Positions 35,728 through 46,767 of a stretch of DNA of 64,000 nt are shown in pieces; position 1 is the stretch's first letter; every line of letters begins with the position of its first letter. The stretch lies in contig JAJQZP010000469.1 in assembly GCA_025403435.1 (NCBI GenBank), positions 1-64,000 of the forward strand. The letters are read 5' to 3'. The notes beneath the pieces are model-generated. The model was not told where the DNA came from. It ran no database searches and saw only the letters and a program-made list of their open reading frames with translations. The translations under genes were made by a program, and so were the position numbers. The DNA is from Artocarpus heterophyllus (lineage: Eukaryota; Streptophyta; Magnoliopsida; Rosales; Moraceae).

Positions 35728-35982
35728 ACTGTCCTTAAATGCCATACCATAAAATATTCATACTTTATTGCATCATAAATAAACATATACTTAAAATTTC
35801 ACATGAAAACTAGAGCACAACGATCCCATGCGGTCGTCACCTGTCATAAAACTTGACATAAAAAGTTAGTAACATGCACATCACATATCATATCATATAA
35901 CGTTATTTAATAATAACATTCCTTAACAACGTTACTAACTTAACGTAGTCCGTTACATAAAATAGGCGGGCGTTACAATATA

Positions 35983-36250
35983 TTGGTTTGATCCTCTTGG
36001 ACACCCACCACGTGTTGATTTCGTATCAGTCACGAGATTGTAAGTATTAATGTTCTCTTATAAAATTAATTGTCTTGTGCTTTACATAATTGTATTGTCT
36101 TTTAATTCATTCAATCATAACACATTGTTAGGACGTTTAACGATTGGAAGCTTTAAGCAGGAAGTGGTGTACAAACTGACTGAACATAACACTATATTCC
36201 AGACGTAAGTGTCCAAGACAACAAAGAACGGTAGAATATGGTTTTTTATT
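35983..36250 (+). pseudogene. CACTA TnpA/Ulp1-like gene, part 2
   Basis: Directly after the right ATATA duplication the CACTA frame resumes with IYWFDPLGHPPRVDF. The FDPLG motif fits the region around the catalytic Asp of Ulp1-type cysteine proteases. A GTAAGT donor (about 36040) and an intron-like AT-rich stretch follow, then a short frame (RTFNDWK) with stops. No convincing catalytic cysteine remains visible. Confidence 0.6.
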
Positions 36251-36539
36251 CTACTTTTCATGTGAAATATAATTACTAGCAGTATACAAGTCCAAGGAAG
36301 AAAAGATTTTTATATACATACAGATATAAATGAAGTTAGATTAGAGTTGGTACAATTTGTAAATAGGTATATCATTTTTAGATAGATAGAGATAGTAGAT
36401 AAACGATTGCTCAAAATAGCTCAAATTTAAATGATCTTGTAAATTTCTCATAATGTAGCAGGGTCTTATTGTAATGGGTAACACACGGGAATAGCCATCT
36501 TGTGAGAAATCACAAATTTTGTCAATTTTTTTTTAGGCA
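36251..36539. other. CACTA 3' non-coding region
   Basis: AT-rich sequence between the last coding relic and the subterminal repeats. No gene or repeat is recognised. Confidence 0.5.
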
Positions 36540-36820
36540 ATACCAATTTTCTACGACGGTTTTATAAAAAACCGTTGTGGAATATGCTATAGTGGACATG
36601 TATTCCATGATAGTTTTGCAACAAACCATCATGGAACTCAATATTCCACAACAGTTTTTTGCAAAACCGTTATGGCATATGTGCTCCCATAACCCAATTT
36701 TCACACCTATTTTGAGGTTCTATGATGGTAAAAAACCGTCGTGAAAACTTGATTTTATACCATGACTAAGGTTTTCACGATGGTTTTAAACCATCATGGA
36801 ATATCCAATCTACAGTAGTG
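36540..36820. repeat. CACTA right terminus with subterminal hairpins
   Basis: Back-to-back motifs such as CTACGACGGTTTT and AAAACCGTTGTGG, CCATGATAGTTTTG and CAAACCATCATGG, and CACGATGGTTTTAAACCATCATGG at 36778 run up to the end CTACAGTAGTG. They match the left-end motifs in inverse orientation, as expected for an En/Spm element. Confidence 0.9.
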
Positions 36821-36823
36821 AGT

Positions 36824-39310
36824 GGACATGTAGAGAGAGAAAGAGAGAGAATAAGTGTTCTTCATTCCTAGTCTCACTTTGCTCATACATTGAGATTAGT
36901 GGGAGACTAAAAGTTAGTAGAGTGATCCTAAAAACCCTAATTTTCTTCTACGCCCACACGTTCGTTCATTCGATTGCAAGGGCTAAGAGAGGAACAGGGA
37001 TGAATAGACAAGTGAATTGGTGGTTTTAGTTCAATTTTTTGAGAGGCACAATGGTAGATAAGCAAACTGCAGACGACCAGTGGAACTGCGGGCTATTGTT
37101 GGTAGGTGCGGACGATTTTTGATGGGTTGGGCTTATACTATTGGCCCAATGTATTTTTTTAGTCTCTTTGTGCAAAAAAATAAGAAAAATGAATTATACT
37201 TTGGATATGTTTTGAAATAGAGTAAATCCAGAAACGAATTATTCTTGTTAACATTGAAATTTTTCAATTTGAGTTTGTCCCCTTTTGTTGCTAAAACATC
37301 AATTATATACTAAACTTGAAAATAATTTATCATTGTAGTCTATACTTCATGCACAATAAGTTAATAACTTCAAAGTCCAATCAAAATAACCAAACGAAAT
37401 ACAACAATCCAACTAAATGTAGCATTGTTGAATTTTTAGGAGCTACAAGAATAGTTATGTATGGAACGACTTAGCTGAAAACGACATAATCTATCCAACC
37501 GAAGGAGCTGAGTGTGCCCTCAAAGGTTTCGAACTCGTTCAAGGATGTTTTAATACATTTTGTGTTTCAAGTTTAACCCCTTAATTTCTATGACTTTACA
37601 AAAACACCCAATTTTGATTTCACAAATAAAAAGCTTTTTTGGTGAGCAAAAGAAAAATTACAACAAATTCAAATAAGCAGCATAAGATGACAACAATATC
37701 ACACTATCACAACAAATTGACAATCACAAGTTCCATTAAATGTTGAAAAAAGCTAAGTTCAGTTCTAAAAAGAGAGAAGGAAAAAAAAAATTGGATCGTA
37801 GCCTTAATGGCTGGTTGGCTTGACTGGCTAGGACTTGGGAGTTCCTATTTTGCCAAGGAGAGGAAAAATGTTGGAGCAAAAGACAAGAAGAAGAGTTTGA
37901 GAAAACTCAAAAAACAATAACATTACAAAAGGAAACCCAAAAACAAAACTTACATTGTTTGAGATTTAAGGGCCTTGGCTAGAGGTGGGAGGTGGCCAAC
38001 GTAGTGGGAGAGGAATGAGGGAGTGGAGTTTGCAATAGGTAGAGGCTGGAGGATGGGAGGAGGGCTGCCACATTTAGGTCTTTTTTCCCTCATGAAAGAG
38101 TATGAGAAATAGAGAAAGAAATTAGGTTAAGGCATGCGTGTGTGTGTATATGTGTGTGTTCATTTATTTATTTATTTTTTTGAGAAGAAGAGTCTGAAAA
38201 GGAATTAGGAAATTAGGAATTAGGGGTTTTATTTTTAAGGTGGGTAGGTGAAGGTTGAACCTGCCATCTAAGTCTTAAACCCATCGCCTACCCACCTATG
38301 TGGCAGGTTGCCGATGTGGACAAGAAAATTTTGGGTGAGGTAGTCAGTGAGTACATGCAGTTTTTTTTCAGCCCTAACGAGAAAGACATTGGTTTTGTAT
38401 AAGGAGTTTTTCTCATTAGAATATTTTCAGCCTTTTCGCTTCAACCGAGTAAGGTTAAATTATATTTATATTTTTTAAGCATTAAATAAATACACTCAAT
38501 AGCCATGTTTCATAAAAGTTTGACCAAAATTTCTGTTATATAAGTTACTATACTTTTACCATATTTCTACATATTTTCCTTAAAAACGCTTTAGAAAGCT
38601 AACACTTCAATGGGTTTTTTATTTCAAATGGGTAATTTTGATGTTGGAAGTTTGAGTGTTGTTCCATAATGGGTTGGTACAATGGGATTTTTAATTTGCA
38701 AATGAGAAATGCAAGAGGAAGAAGATAGCCCTCCTTTTTTGTTTTATTTTTTCTTTTTAAATAAATGTTATTGGTTAATTTAAAGGTATGTTAGTCTTTT
38801 AATAATAATTTAGGGTCATGAGCCTCTCATGTGAGGTGGATTTTAATGTCCATAGGTTAAAATCATCCATTTACACCAAAAAAAAAGATTTAGGTTGGTT
38901 AAATAAAAAAAAGAGTTAGGGACTGAAGGTCGTTTTCATATGGCAAACTTAGCATTAAAATGACATTACAATGGAGATTTTTTTTTTTTTTTTTTTTTTA
39001 CATTTAAAGATCAAATTTGCCATCAATACATCAATTTAGTATTGCATTAGAGATGTTCTTAAACTATCTCCAATATATATGCTAATGTCGATGTCATATT
39101 TGCCATCAAAAAGTGTAAAAATAACATGTTTGATGTGTTATTTTATTTTGTGCTCTAATGCATAATGCTATTTGCAATGGCATATATGAATTCTGTCATA
39201 ACCTTTAAATCTTAAAACTTGTAAAAGTCAACATTTAGTATTAAAAAAATTAAAAGGTGAAAATGTTGTAACTGTTAAAGCAAAAAAGTCATCCCTTTAT
39301 TTCTTTTTAT
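36824..39310. other. Unassigned DNA between the CACTA element and Copia-D
   Basis: No convincing coding region. It holds an AAACCCTAA-type telo-box near 36930, a GT/TA and ATTT microsatellite at about 38137-38178, and a run of T at about 38979-38998. The T run sits in a stretch (about 38940-39200) with CAATGGAGA and GAGATGTTCTTAAACTATCTCCAA motifs, similar to the ends of small non-autonomous DNA elements; I could not define its boundaries. Confidence 0.5.
38137..38178. repeat. Microsatellite (GT/TA then ATTT)
   Basis: An imperfect GTGTGTGTATATGTGTGTG run is followed by repeated ATTT units. Simple-sequence DNA in an otherwise unassigned spacer. Confidence 0.85.
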
Positions 39311-41209
39311 TGTTGGAAAATGATACGGAACAGAATTTTAAAATTTTAAATGGGAGTCTTTTGCAAAACATAAGTTTGACATGCTAAGTATATAAATTAA
39401 TGACAGATCTTACGTACCTCTTTTATATACCAAAGGTATAGAAGAACTGTAAAGAGAAGAATATTCTAAAAAAGCCTCAACCAACTAGTCTTCTTTGCTA
39501 TTATCTATCCATGATTGGAGTGCATGTTGCGCACGTCATACAATCTTCCTCTGATTACTTTCCTTCCAACCACTTGAGAAAACCAAGAGCTAAAGTTTTA
39601 GATGTTGAATAATAGCTCTCTGGAAGTTTTAGAGTTTCTCTCACTAGAGTGCTCACTTTATGCTTCTCAAATGATCTGATAACAATGAAAGATAGCTCCC
39701 CTTTTATAGTGGTCGAATCTAGAGTTAAACCTTATCAAATTAGGCTTCAAAATTTGAGTTTGGATAAACTTCTAATGAAAAATGCGTAACATGATTATCA
39801 CATGTTCGGTATGCCAATATGAGATATTGACATGTTGAACCAGCTCCACCGGCCTGTCAACTGAGCGATAATTTTAAGATCTCAGAATATCTTATTTTCA
39901 CATAGGAATCTTAGATAGAGCCTCAATTTTAATTCAAATAACCCAATAGATAAGTTATCTTACTAAAACAATTATATACAGATAATCTCATATCAAATGA
40001 AACATTATGCAAATAATTCAACATGTTTATCTTGAATTAATTCACAAAATTAATTCAATTGATAAATTAACATGATTATTAAATCTATTCTAATCGAATT
40101 TTAGCCAATCTAAGAATTAACATAAGTAACCAATATATATGAAAAACATGTCGTATCATTACAGGAATTATTATGAGCTAGCAAAGGAGATCTGATGGAC
40201 ATATATAGTTCAAGTTCCTATAATTATAAAATAATATATACCAGATACATATTCTATAATTATCAACTTTAACGCTACTCCATTAAAAGCTTAGAGCTGC
40301 ACTTTCGAACTATATAAAATTACAAAGCTCCAATAAGCTCATCGTTAATGACATATTATAATATGTAACATCTCCATAGGATATTCATAATCGGCTTAGA
40401 GATAAATTCTGTTTTAGCTTCCTGATTATTTTTATATTATGTTATATTATCTCACAATTGAAATACTTACTATTCATAAATAGTGATTTGGTTACACCTA
40501 AGTATCTAAATGGTTGAGCACTTTAGTCTTCTAATTATAAGATAATGCCTATAAAAGAATATCATTAACTCTACAAAAGAGCTATGGATTCCATATCTGT
40601 GAATAATGAGTCTACATCATTCAAGAGTCATGTCTCCAATGTATCGGTATGCGTACCATCATTAAATTAGGATGTCACCCTTTAATACATCAAAAGACAC
40701 AAGTCAAGAATATGGGCCCATTATTCATTTTAGGATTAAGACATAACACATATGATTGTCTAAAGTGAATTAATTTAAACAAACAGAATTATTAATCAAA
40801 TCAATTCAACTTTTATGTCCCGATCCAATATATCGTTATCTATGACAATATACCAATGTTTCTACAAGTCCCACTTGATGATCAACATAAGTCATCTCCT
40901 GTTAGGGATGTAGACAACATAACAATCTTAATATGAATAAAGCACTCAACTTTATTCCCTCGATTGCAGATCTTATCATTTTGGACTATCACCTTTAAGA
41001 TTCATATCTTTCGCATAATATGTCTATCATATGTATGATCTTAAAGGTTTAGACTTATAGTCTCAGACTTGTGTTTGCTTATCATACATTCAACATAAAT
41101 GAATATAAAGAGGACAAATCAACACATGAATAATAAATAAACTCTTTATTGATTAAATGCCTCTAAAAACTTATTACATTATTTAATCCTTAGGGCACCT
41201 AATCTAACA
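39311..41209 (-). mobile_element. Copia-D 3' LTR (1899 bp)
   Basis: The plus strand begins TGTTGGAAAA and ends AATCTAACA, then continues into a purine-rich primer stretch and the end of pol as in Copia-1. Three decayed near-palindrome units start at 39806, 39827 and 39849, still 21 and 22 bp apart. Confidence 0.93.
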
Positions 41210-41223
41210 ATCTCGCACTTGCC

Positions 41224-41509
41224 CTAAGTGAGTAAATATGACATGTCTTGTATCCCCATAGCCTCTACATGCTTCTCGAAAACCCTCATTGGTAGTGTCT
41301 TTATTAAAGGATCAGTTATATTGTCCACAGACGCAATCTTGCACACTGCAATATGTCCACCCTCAACGAAGTCTTTACCACAGGATACTTCCGATGTATA
41401 TCTTGGTTCCTTAGCATTAGCTATCGCTACAGTATTATCATAATTAGCGATACCGACTTATCCATAGAAGGAACTACCTCAAGATCCTTAAGGAACTTGC
41501 AGAGCCACA
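41224..41509 (-). pseudogene. Copia-D pol, RNase H end (split off by Copia-E)
   Basis: This is homologous to the last 90 or so codons of the Copia-1 polyprotein, with small deletions and stops. It breaks off at the Copia-E insertion; the sequence continues at 52267 with CAGCTTCTTTT, matching the uninterrupted Copia-1 sequence at about 1391. Confidence 0.88.
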
Positions 41510-42424
41510 TGTTAGACATATATGCCCTAAGAAGTAAAAATATAATATGTTTTTAAGGACATTTTATCAATAAAGAATTTAATTATTATTCCTATACCAA
41601 ATTATTGTCCTCTTTATGTTCATATTTGTTGAATGTATGATAAGCAAACTAAAGTCTAAGCCTTTAGAATCAGGCATATGATGAACAAATTATGTGGAAG
41701 ACATGATTCTAAATGTGATAGTCTAAATTATAAGATCCGCATTCGAAGGAATAAAGTTGGGCGCTTCATTCATGTAAAGATTGTTATGTTGTATATATTC
41801 TTAATAGAAATGTGGAGATGGTTTGTCTTGGCCATTAGAAGTGGACTCCATTTATAAAAATGTTGGTGCATTGTCATAGGTGATGATGCATTTGATCGGG
41901 ACATAAAGTGAAATCAATTTGGGTTAATAATTCTATCTCGGCAAATTAATTCACTTTAGACAATTATATGTGCTATATCTTAATCTTGAGATGAAAAGTG
42001 GGACTGTTGTCTTGCCTTATATCTTTTGATGTACCAAAAGGTCGCACACCGATATGTTAGAGACATGACTCTTGACAGCGTAGACTTGTTATTCATAGAT
42101 ACAGAATCCACTGCTCCTCTTTAGGAGTCGAAGATATCCTCTTATATGCGTTATCCTGTAATTAAAAAACTGAAGCGCTCAAACATTTGGATACATAGGT
42201 GTAACCGAATGGTATACTGTCTTTGGGTGGTAAGTTTTCAGATGGTGAGATAATGGAACATAAGAGAAAAATAATGGAGAAGGTAAGACAGAATTTATCC
42301 TTAAGCCGATTATAGATATCCTATTAGGATATGATACATTATGATACGTCATGGATACCTAGCTATTTGGGGTTTGTAATTTTCTATAGTTCAAGAGTAT
42401 AGCTCTAAGCTTTTAGTGGAGTAG

Positions 42425-44517
42425 TGGTCTCGCGTCCATTTACGCATTTTAAACTAACCTCAAGTATAAGGTTATCTCAAGTAATATTTTCTCGGTGAAT
42501 CTGAGGTCAAACCCACAAGGAAGGATTTATTTAGTTCCAGTACATGTATTATATTAACTTTTTCTTTTTATTTAAACTAAAAAATTTGAGGATTAATATT
42601 AATTATTCACAGAATGTATTTACAATATTTACACTTTTTTTACAACATTTTTCATTTTTAGATTTTGATGATATGGAACTTAAATAATAAGAAATGCAAT
42701 TAATAACTTAAGCAGAGTAACAACAATAATAACGACAATTAAAAGAAGTGAAACAGCAATAATAACAAGGCTGAGGTTCAAAGGTTCCGTTCTAACGATT
42801 ATCTTTAATATATTTTAGTTTCTCTTTTTATTTATTAGTTAGTTTAAGTATGTACTGTGCCATCCTATGTCGACAATAAATCAAGAATTACCAAGCATTT
42901 ATTGTGCCATTCCATGTCTATAATGCAGCAAAAATACAACTTAATAAATAAGTAGCATTTCAACATAACTTAACTAAAATAACAACCAAGATAGTGAGTT
43001 AAGCATTTACCAAGCCATTCTCTGTCTACGAGTAATCAAGGTCCTCCTAAGCATTATCCGTGCCAGTCTATGTCGTTGATAAATCAAAACCATAATTTTG
43101 GCAGAGTTCTAGCTAAGAAAATATTGAACTTCTAGGTTTTCTAAGAGAATATTTTGGCATTACAACAGCTTAAAAAACTAAGAAAAACCAAAAATATTTA
43201 AGATAATTTTGCCAGAATTTCCCCCTCTCCCCTCAGCTAAAAAGAAATTTAAAAAGACATAATTAATAAAATACTACTTATATTATTGAGCATAATTTTT
43301 ACAACACAAACTAAGAAATATTTTACAAGAAACTAGATTAAAAACTGGAATAAAAACTAGACTATAATTACTACAACAGCATTACTATGCTGCGAAAGGC
43401 CCCTCAACTGAGGCAAAAGCCTCGGTATTTATAGCGATTCGAGGTTGCAAACATCCATTGGTAATTAATGATCTTTACTGTTGAAAGTTGATGATTTTTA
43501 ATTATTTGCTTCTTCTCTGAGTTTGTAATCTAGAGTGACGCAGACCAGATCAGCACGGAACAGGCACGATCTGAACCGTTCAAAATGAGATCCAACAGCT
43601 GTCAGACGCGGGCAAGATGGGCCCAGGTTGGAGCAGTAGGACCGAGTTTTTAGGACCGTTAGATCAGTCTCGTATTCACATCAAATGGCTGAGAGAGAGG
43701 CTGCATGTGGTCATGACCGCACGCGATCCAAGACGGTCTGAGACACTCCACTGACACGCTGCAGCTTGTCGGCGCGTGTAATGCACGCGCCAATCATATC
43801 TCGACACATGGACCGCACTTTGAGATTCCGCTAAAGAACCGAATGACGTGTTGACACGCGTCTCTTCCTCGGACGGCTGAGATTGATTTGGTAGTGAATC
43901 TGACGGCTCCCATGACGCCACGTGTCCTCTGCATTTTGAATTTTGAATTTTTTAAAGATTTTTGATGCATTTGATGTCTGATTTTATCCGTTTTGGTGTC
44001 GTTTTGCTCCATTTTTCCTCCAGATTTCAAATCTAAAATCACAAACATACTAATATTAATTATTTTACAAATGTAATATTTATTAAAAATATTTATTTTA
44101 CAATAAAACACACAAAAATAGATAAAAACTCTTAAAATTTCCAGTCTCTTGCGGTTGAGCACAGATATAATTTTTATGACTTGGAAATATTTTTAAAAAT
44201 TACTAAAATATAATAAGACATATTTATAAACTTAAAACACAATACCAAATACACTAACACTCAAAATAAAATAACCGCATTACTTTTACGGTTTTGACTA
44301 TTTACAGACTAGACACTTATTTAACACACCAAAATGACTCTAATAATTACCAAAAATATAAAAACACACTAAAAATGTATTTTTAATCATATTTTCACAC
44401 CAAGACACAAAAATGCTTATTAACACAAAATGCTAATAATTAGAGGATTTAATGAGAAATAAAAGCGTAAACAAATGATTTAAGCCTTAGAAAATGTACA
44501 CTTTTACAGTCGCATCA
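42425..44517. mobile_element. Unidentified 2.1-kb TG...CA insertion, probable solo LTR
   Basis: The insert begins TGGTCTCGCGTCC, ends GTCGCATCA and is flanked by AGTAG on both sides (42420-42424 and 44518-44522), so it behaves like an LTR unit with a 5-bp duplication. It holds no coding region and matches neither the Copia nor the Gypsy LTRs of this window. It contains short repeats at 42855-43092. The motif GGTCAAACCCACAAGGAAGG near 42507 recalls sequences I associate with plant Gypsy LTRs, but I cannot name the family or the strand. Confidence 0.75.
42855..43092. repeat. Four short repeats inside the unidentified insert
   Basis: The core GTGCCATCCTATGTCGAC recurs in altered form at about 42856, 42903, 43013 and 43060 (GTGCCATTCCATGTCTAT, AAGCCATTCTCTGTCTAC, GTGCCAGTCTATGTCGTT). 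Several copies are followed by an AATCAA and AAGCATT context. The pattern suggests two tandem pairs about 157 bp apart. Confidence 0.6.
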
Positions 44518-45684
44518 AGTAGTGTTAGAGTTGATAATTATGAAAAAAAATATTTGGGATATTGGGTTTTATAATTACCGAGAGCTTGAAATATATAGGT
44601 CCATCAAGTCCCCTTGGCTAGCTCATAATAAATCCTATAATGACACAGCGTACTTTTCAAATAAATTGGTGACTTATGTTAAATTATTAGATTGGCTGAT
44701 ATTTAATATGATTAGATAATTCATCTATGTTTATCGGTTAAATTAATTATGTGTAAATTAATTCAAGATAAACTTATCAAGATAATTCATGTATGTTTAT
44801 CCAGAATATTTATTTTTCTAGAGATTATCAAGATATGGTTGTTTTAATAAGATAACTTCTCTATTAGGTTATTTGACTTAAAACTAAGGCTTTATCCAAA
44901 GAATCTTGAGTGGGAAATAAAAGATTCACAGGGATCATTTATCGTAAGTTCCGCAGGCTGATCAGGCCGATCAATTAATTCGGCCTACCGATGGAGCAAG
45001 TTTGGTAACCGATCTGTTAGTTCAGCCTGTAGATCCAATGATAATTTGATCATGCGTTTCAGATGAGATTTTATCATATATTGATCTAGATTTAAATTTT
45101 TGAGGCCTTATCTGATAATAACCAACCTAGGTGATGGCCTTTATAAATAGGGAGTGAGCTTGCATAGTTATAGAGATCAATTGAGAAATCAAGAGTGAGC
45201 ACTCTCGTTTGCAAGTCTTTAAAACTCCCTTGAGAGCTGCTGTTCACAAATCACGAATGCGAGTTTTGGGTTTTCTTAATTAGCTGGAAGGAGAGTTACC
45301 GAGGAATAGCTGTACAAGGTGTGCTCATACACATACCGATCGTGCATAGAGAATAACAAAAAAGACCAATTGGTTAAGGCTCTTCTAGAACATTTTTCTC
45401 TTCATAGATTGTAGAAGCTTTTCAGCATTCAAAGGTTAGTAAGATCTGGTTAATTTATGCATATAGCATGTTAAACTTGTGTTTTGAAAAATAATTTGAT
45501 TAAAAATTTTTAAATTTTCACTGCGACAGATCTAGAATATGGATGATAATGTTCCAAAGGTATTTCTTGAGTCTCTAAAATTTTATGTTTTTGAATTGTT
45601 GAAAATAAGATTAAAAAAGCTGCACAAAAACTGTTTTATGGAAAAATGTAAAATCTGCTCGATTGGTACGCTGAACCCTCAGGT

Positions 45685-45843
45685 TCGACAGGCCGATGGT
45701 CAAAGACTGATAGACCGAACCTCTAGTTTGGCAGGCCGTCCGCGGGGCAAGATTCAGCTAGCTTTAGCGACAGGCTAAACTGCCAAGTTCAGCAGGCCGA
45801 CAGTTTATGACTGGCAAGCCGATCACACATATCGACATGCCAG
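45685..45843. repeat. Phased near-palindrome array in the Copia-E leader (7 units)
   Basis: Units start at 45685, 45707, 45728, 45767, 45789, 45811 and 45832, with steps of 22, 21, 39, 22, 22 and 21 bp. Like the Copia-1 leader array it has seven units and one 39-bp step. Most units are AG-centred on the element strand but decayed (TCGACAGGCCGA, TTGGCAGGCCGT, TCAGCAGGCCGA). Confidence 0.9.
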
Positions 45844-46767
45844 TAGACAGTTGTGTTTTTCCAAAAATGTGCATTTTTTTAATGCAATTTTGATCTTATT
45901 TTTTAGACAATTCTAAGAAACATTAAATTTGAATATGACCAGAAATATAGAGTATTCGATCTATGTAGGATTGAAGACTTGATGATGAATAATACATAAA
46001 GAAAGATACAATTTAAAGATTCAAGGATGAAGAATCGATAATATGTTTCGATTGATCTCTTGTAATCTTTAATTTCTTTTCTCTAGGGTGGAATCATAAT
46101 ATTATGGCTATTTATTATTATTTTACTTGTGGCTTTGCATGATTACTTTGCTTATCTGCATTATAATATAATTTACCATGTATGTTAATAACATGTCATA
46201 TAGAATATGGGGTGCCACTCATTAAAAATTATTCATGCATGTTTTTAAAATAAAACCATAATTTCAAAAGTTGATTGGGAGAAGGTTTTCGGAGAGAGGA
46301 CCTACGGCCTCCATCATTGGTCCATAGGTTGCACATGATGGTTCCGACCCCTAGGAAAGGACTTCATCATGTACCGGTTGGATTTCTGAGAGGATAAGGT
46401 ATTTTAGCATGATTTATCATTGCACACCCCTAGGTGGTGATTATAAATCATGGACAGAATATTGAAACGATGGTTATACACTCATGTTGATTTTAGTATT
46501 AACCTCCCCTGAAAACTCTGTTAATAAAATTGATGGCCAAAGAAACGATAATTAATCTATGTTGGATCATACAGGTATTGGATGGCATATATTTCTCGTT
46601 GGTGACTTGTTGAATTGTGAGCTAAGAATTAACGTTTTAAGGTTATGATATTTTCAAGGTTTTGACACATAAACACACTTATACGTTTACTTGATTGTGT
46701 TATCTTACAAAATTATTATGGCATGTTTGCTTTTGTTTGGTATATGGTTTTTTATTGTAGATTAAAA

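Larger units (their letters stand above)
16775..35977 (-). mobile_element. Tandem Gypsy element: LTR-internal-LTR-internal-LTR
   Basis: Three LTRs (16775-19831, 24711-27767, 32604-35977) alternate with two gag-pol internal regions, all on the minus strand. Only the outer ends carry a target duplication: ATATA at 16770-16774 and 35978-35982. The block is therefore one insertion locus that grew to two internal regions, most simply by unequal recombination between LTRs. The C-terminus (ending YPHLF after a LSYEEKPTKI...LRNKEIPLVKVLW module) and the long LTRs resemble plant chromoviruses of the Tekay/Del kind. It sits inside the Ulp1-like frame of the CACTA element. Confidence 0.93.
32604..35977 (-). 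mobile_element. Gypsy LTR C (3374 bp, outer 5' LTR)
   Basis: The ends are TGTAACGCCCC and GGGCGTTACA, followed by the right ATATA duplication. It is about 317 bp longer than LTRs A and B, nearly all accounted for by an internal duplication with a 319-bp offset (33482 to 33801). Confidence 0.94.
9476..36820 (+). mobile_element. CACTA (En/Spm) DNA transposon with nested insertions
   Basis: The left end reads CACTACAACAAATT and the right end, reverse-complemented, reads CACTACTGTAGATT. Both ends are flanked by AGT (9473-9475 and 36821-36823), the 3-bp target duplication typical of this superfamily. Both ends carry subterminal inverted motifs of the ACCACGACGGTTTT type. Inside are relics of the two usual genes, a tnp2-type transposase and a TnpA-like gene. 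Without the solo Copia LTR, the tandem Gypsy block and their duplications the element is about 6.1 kb. Both genes are broken, so it is not autonomous. Confidence 0.93.
41510..45525 (+). mobile_element. Copia-E 5' LTR, interrupted and 3'-truncated
   Basis: LTR sequence runs 41510-42424 and 44523-45525 around a 2.1-kb insert. It stops at CTGCG, where other copies continue for about 16 more bases to CTAACA. The next sequence is already the leader, so the LTR end, the primer-binding site and part of the leader are deleted. A TATA box lies at 45142-45150, with decayed near-palindrome units at 44950, 44980, 45002 and 45022. Confidence 0.9.

Noticed and set aside
36796..37029. 77-codon ORF spanning the right CACTA end
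   Set aside because: Its start lies within the transposon terminus and it has no homology that I recognise.
43676..44162. Minus-strand ORFs of 81 and 122 codons in the 2.1-kb insert
   Set aside because: They overlap in different frames, have no recognisable domain and lie inside an LTR-like unit.
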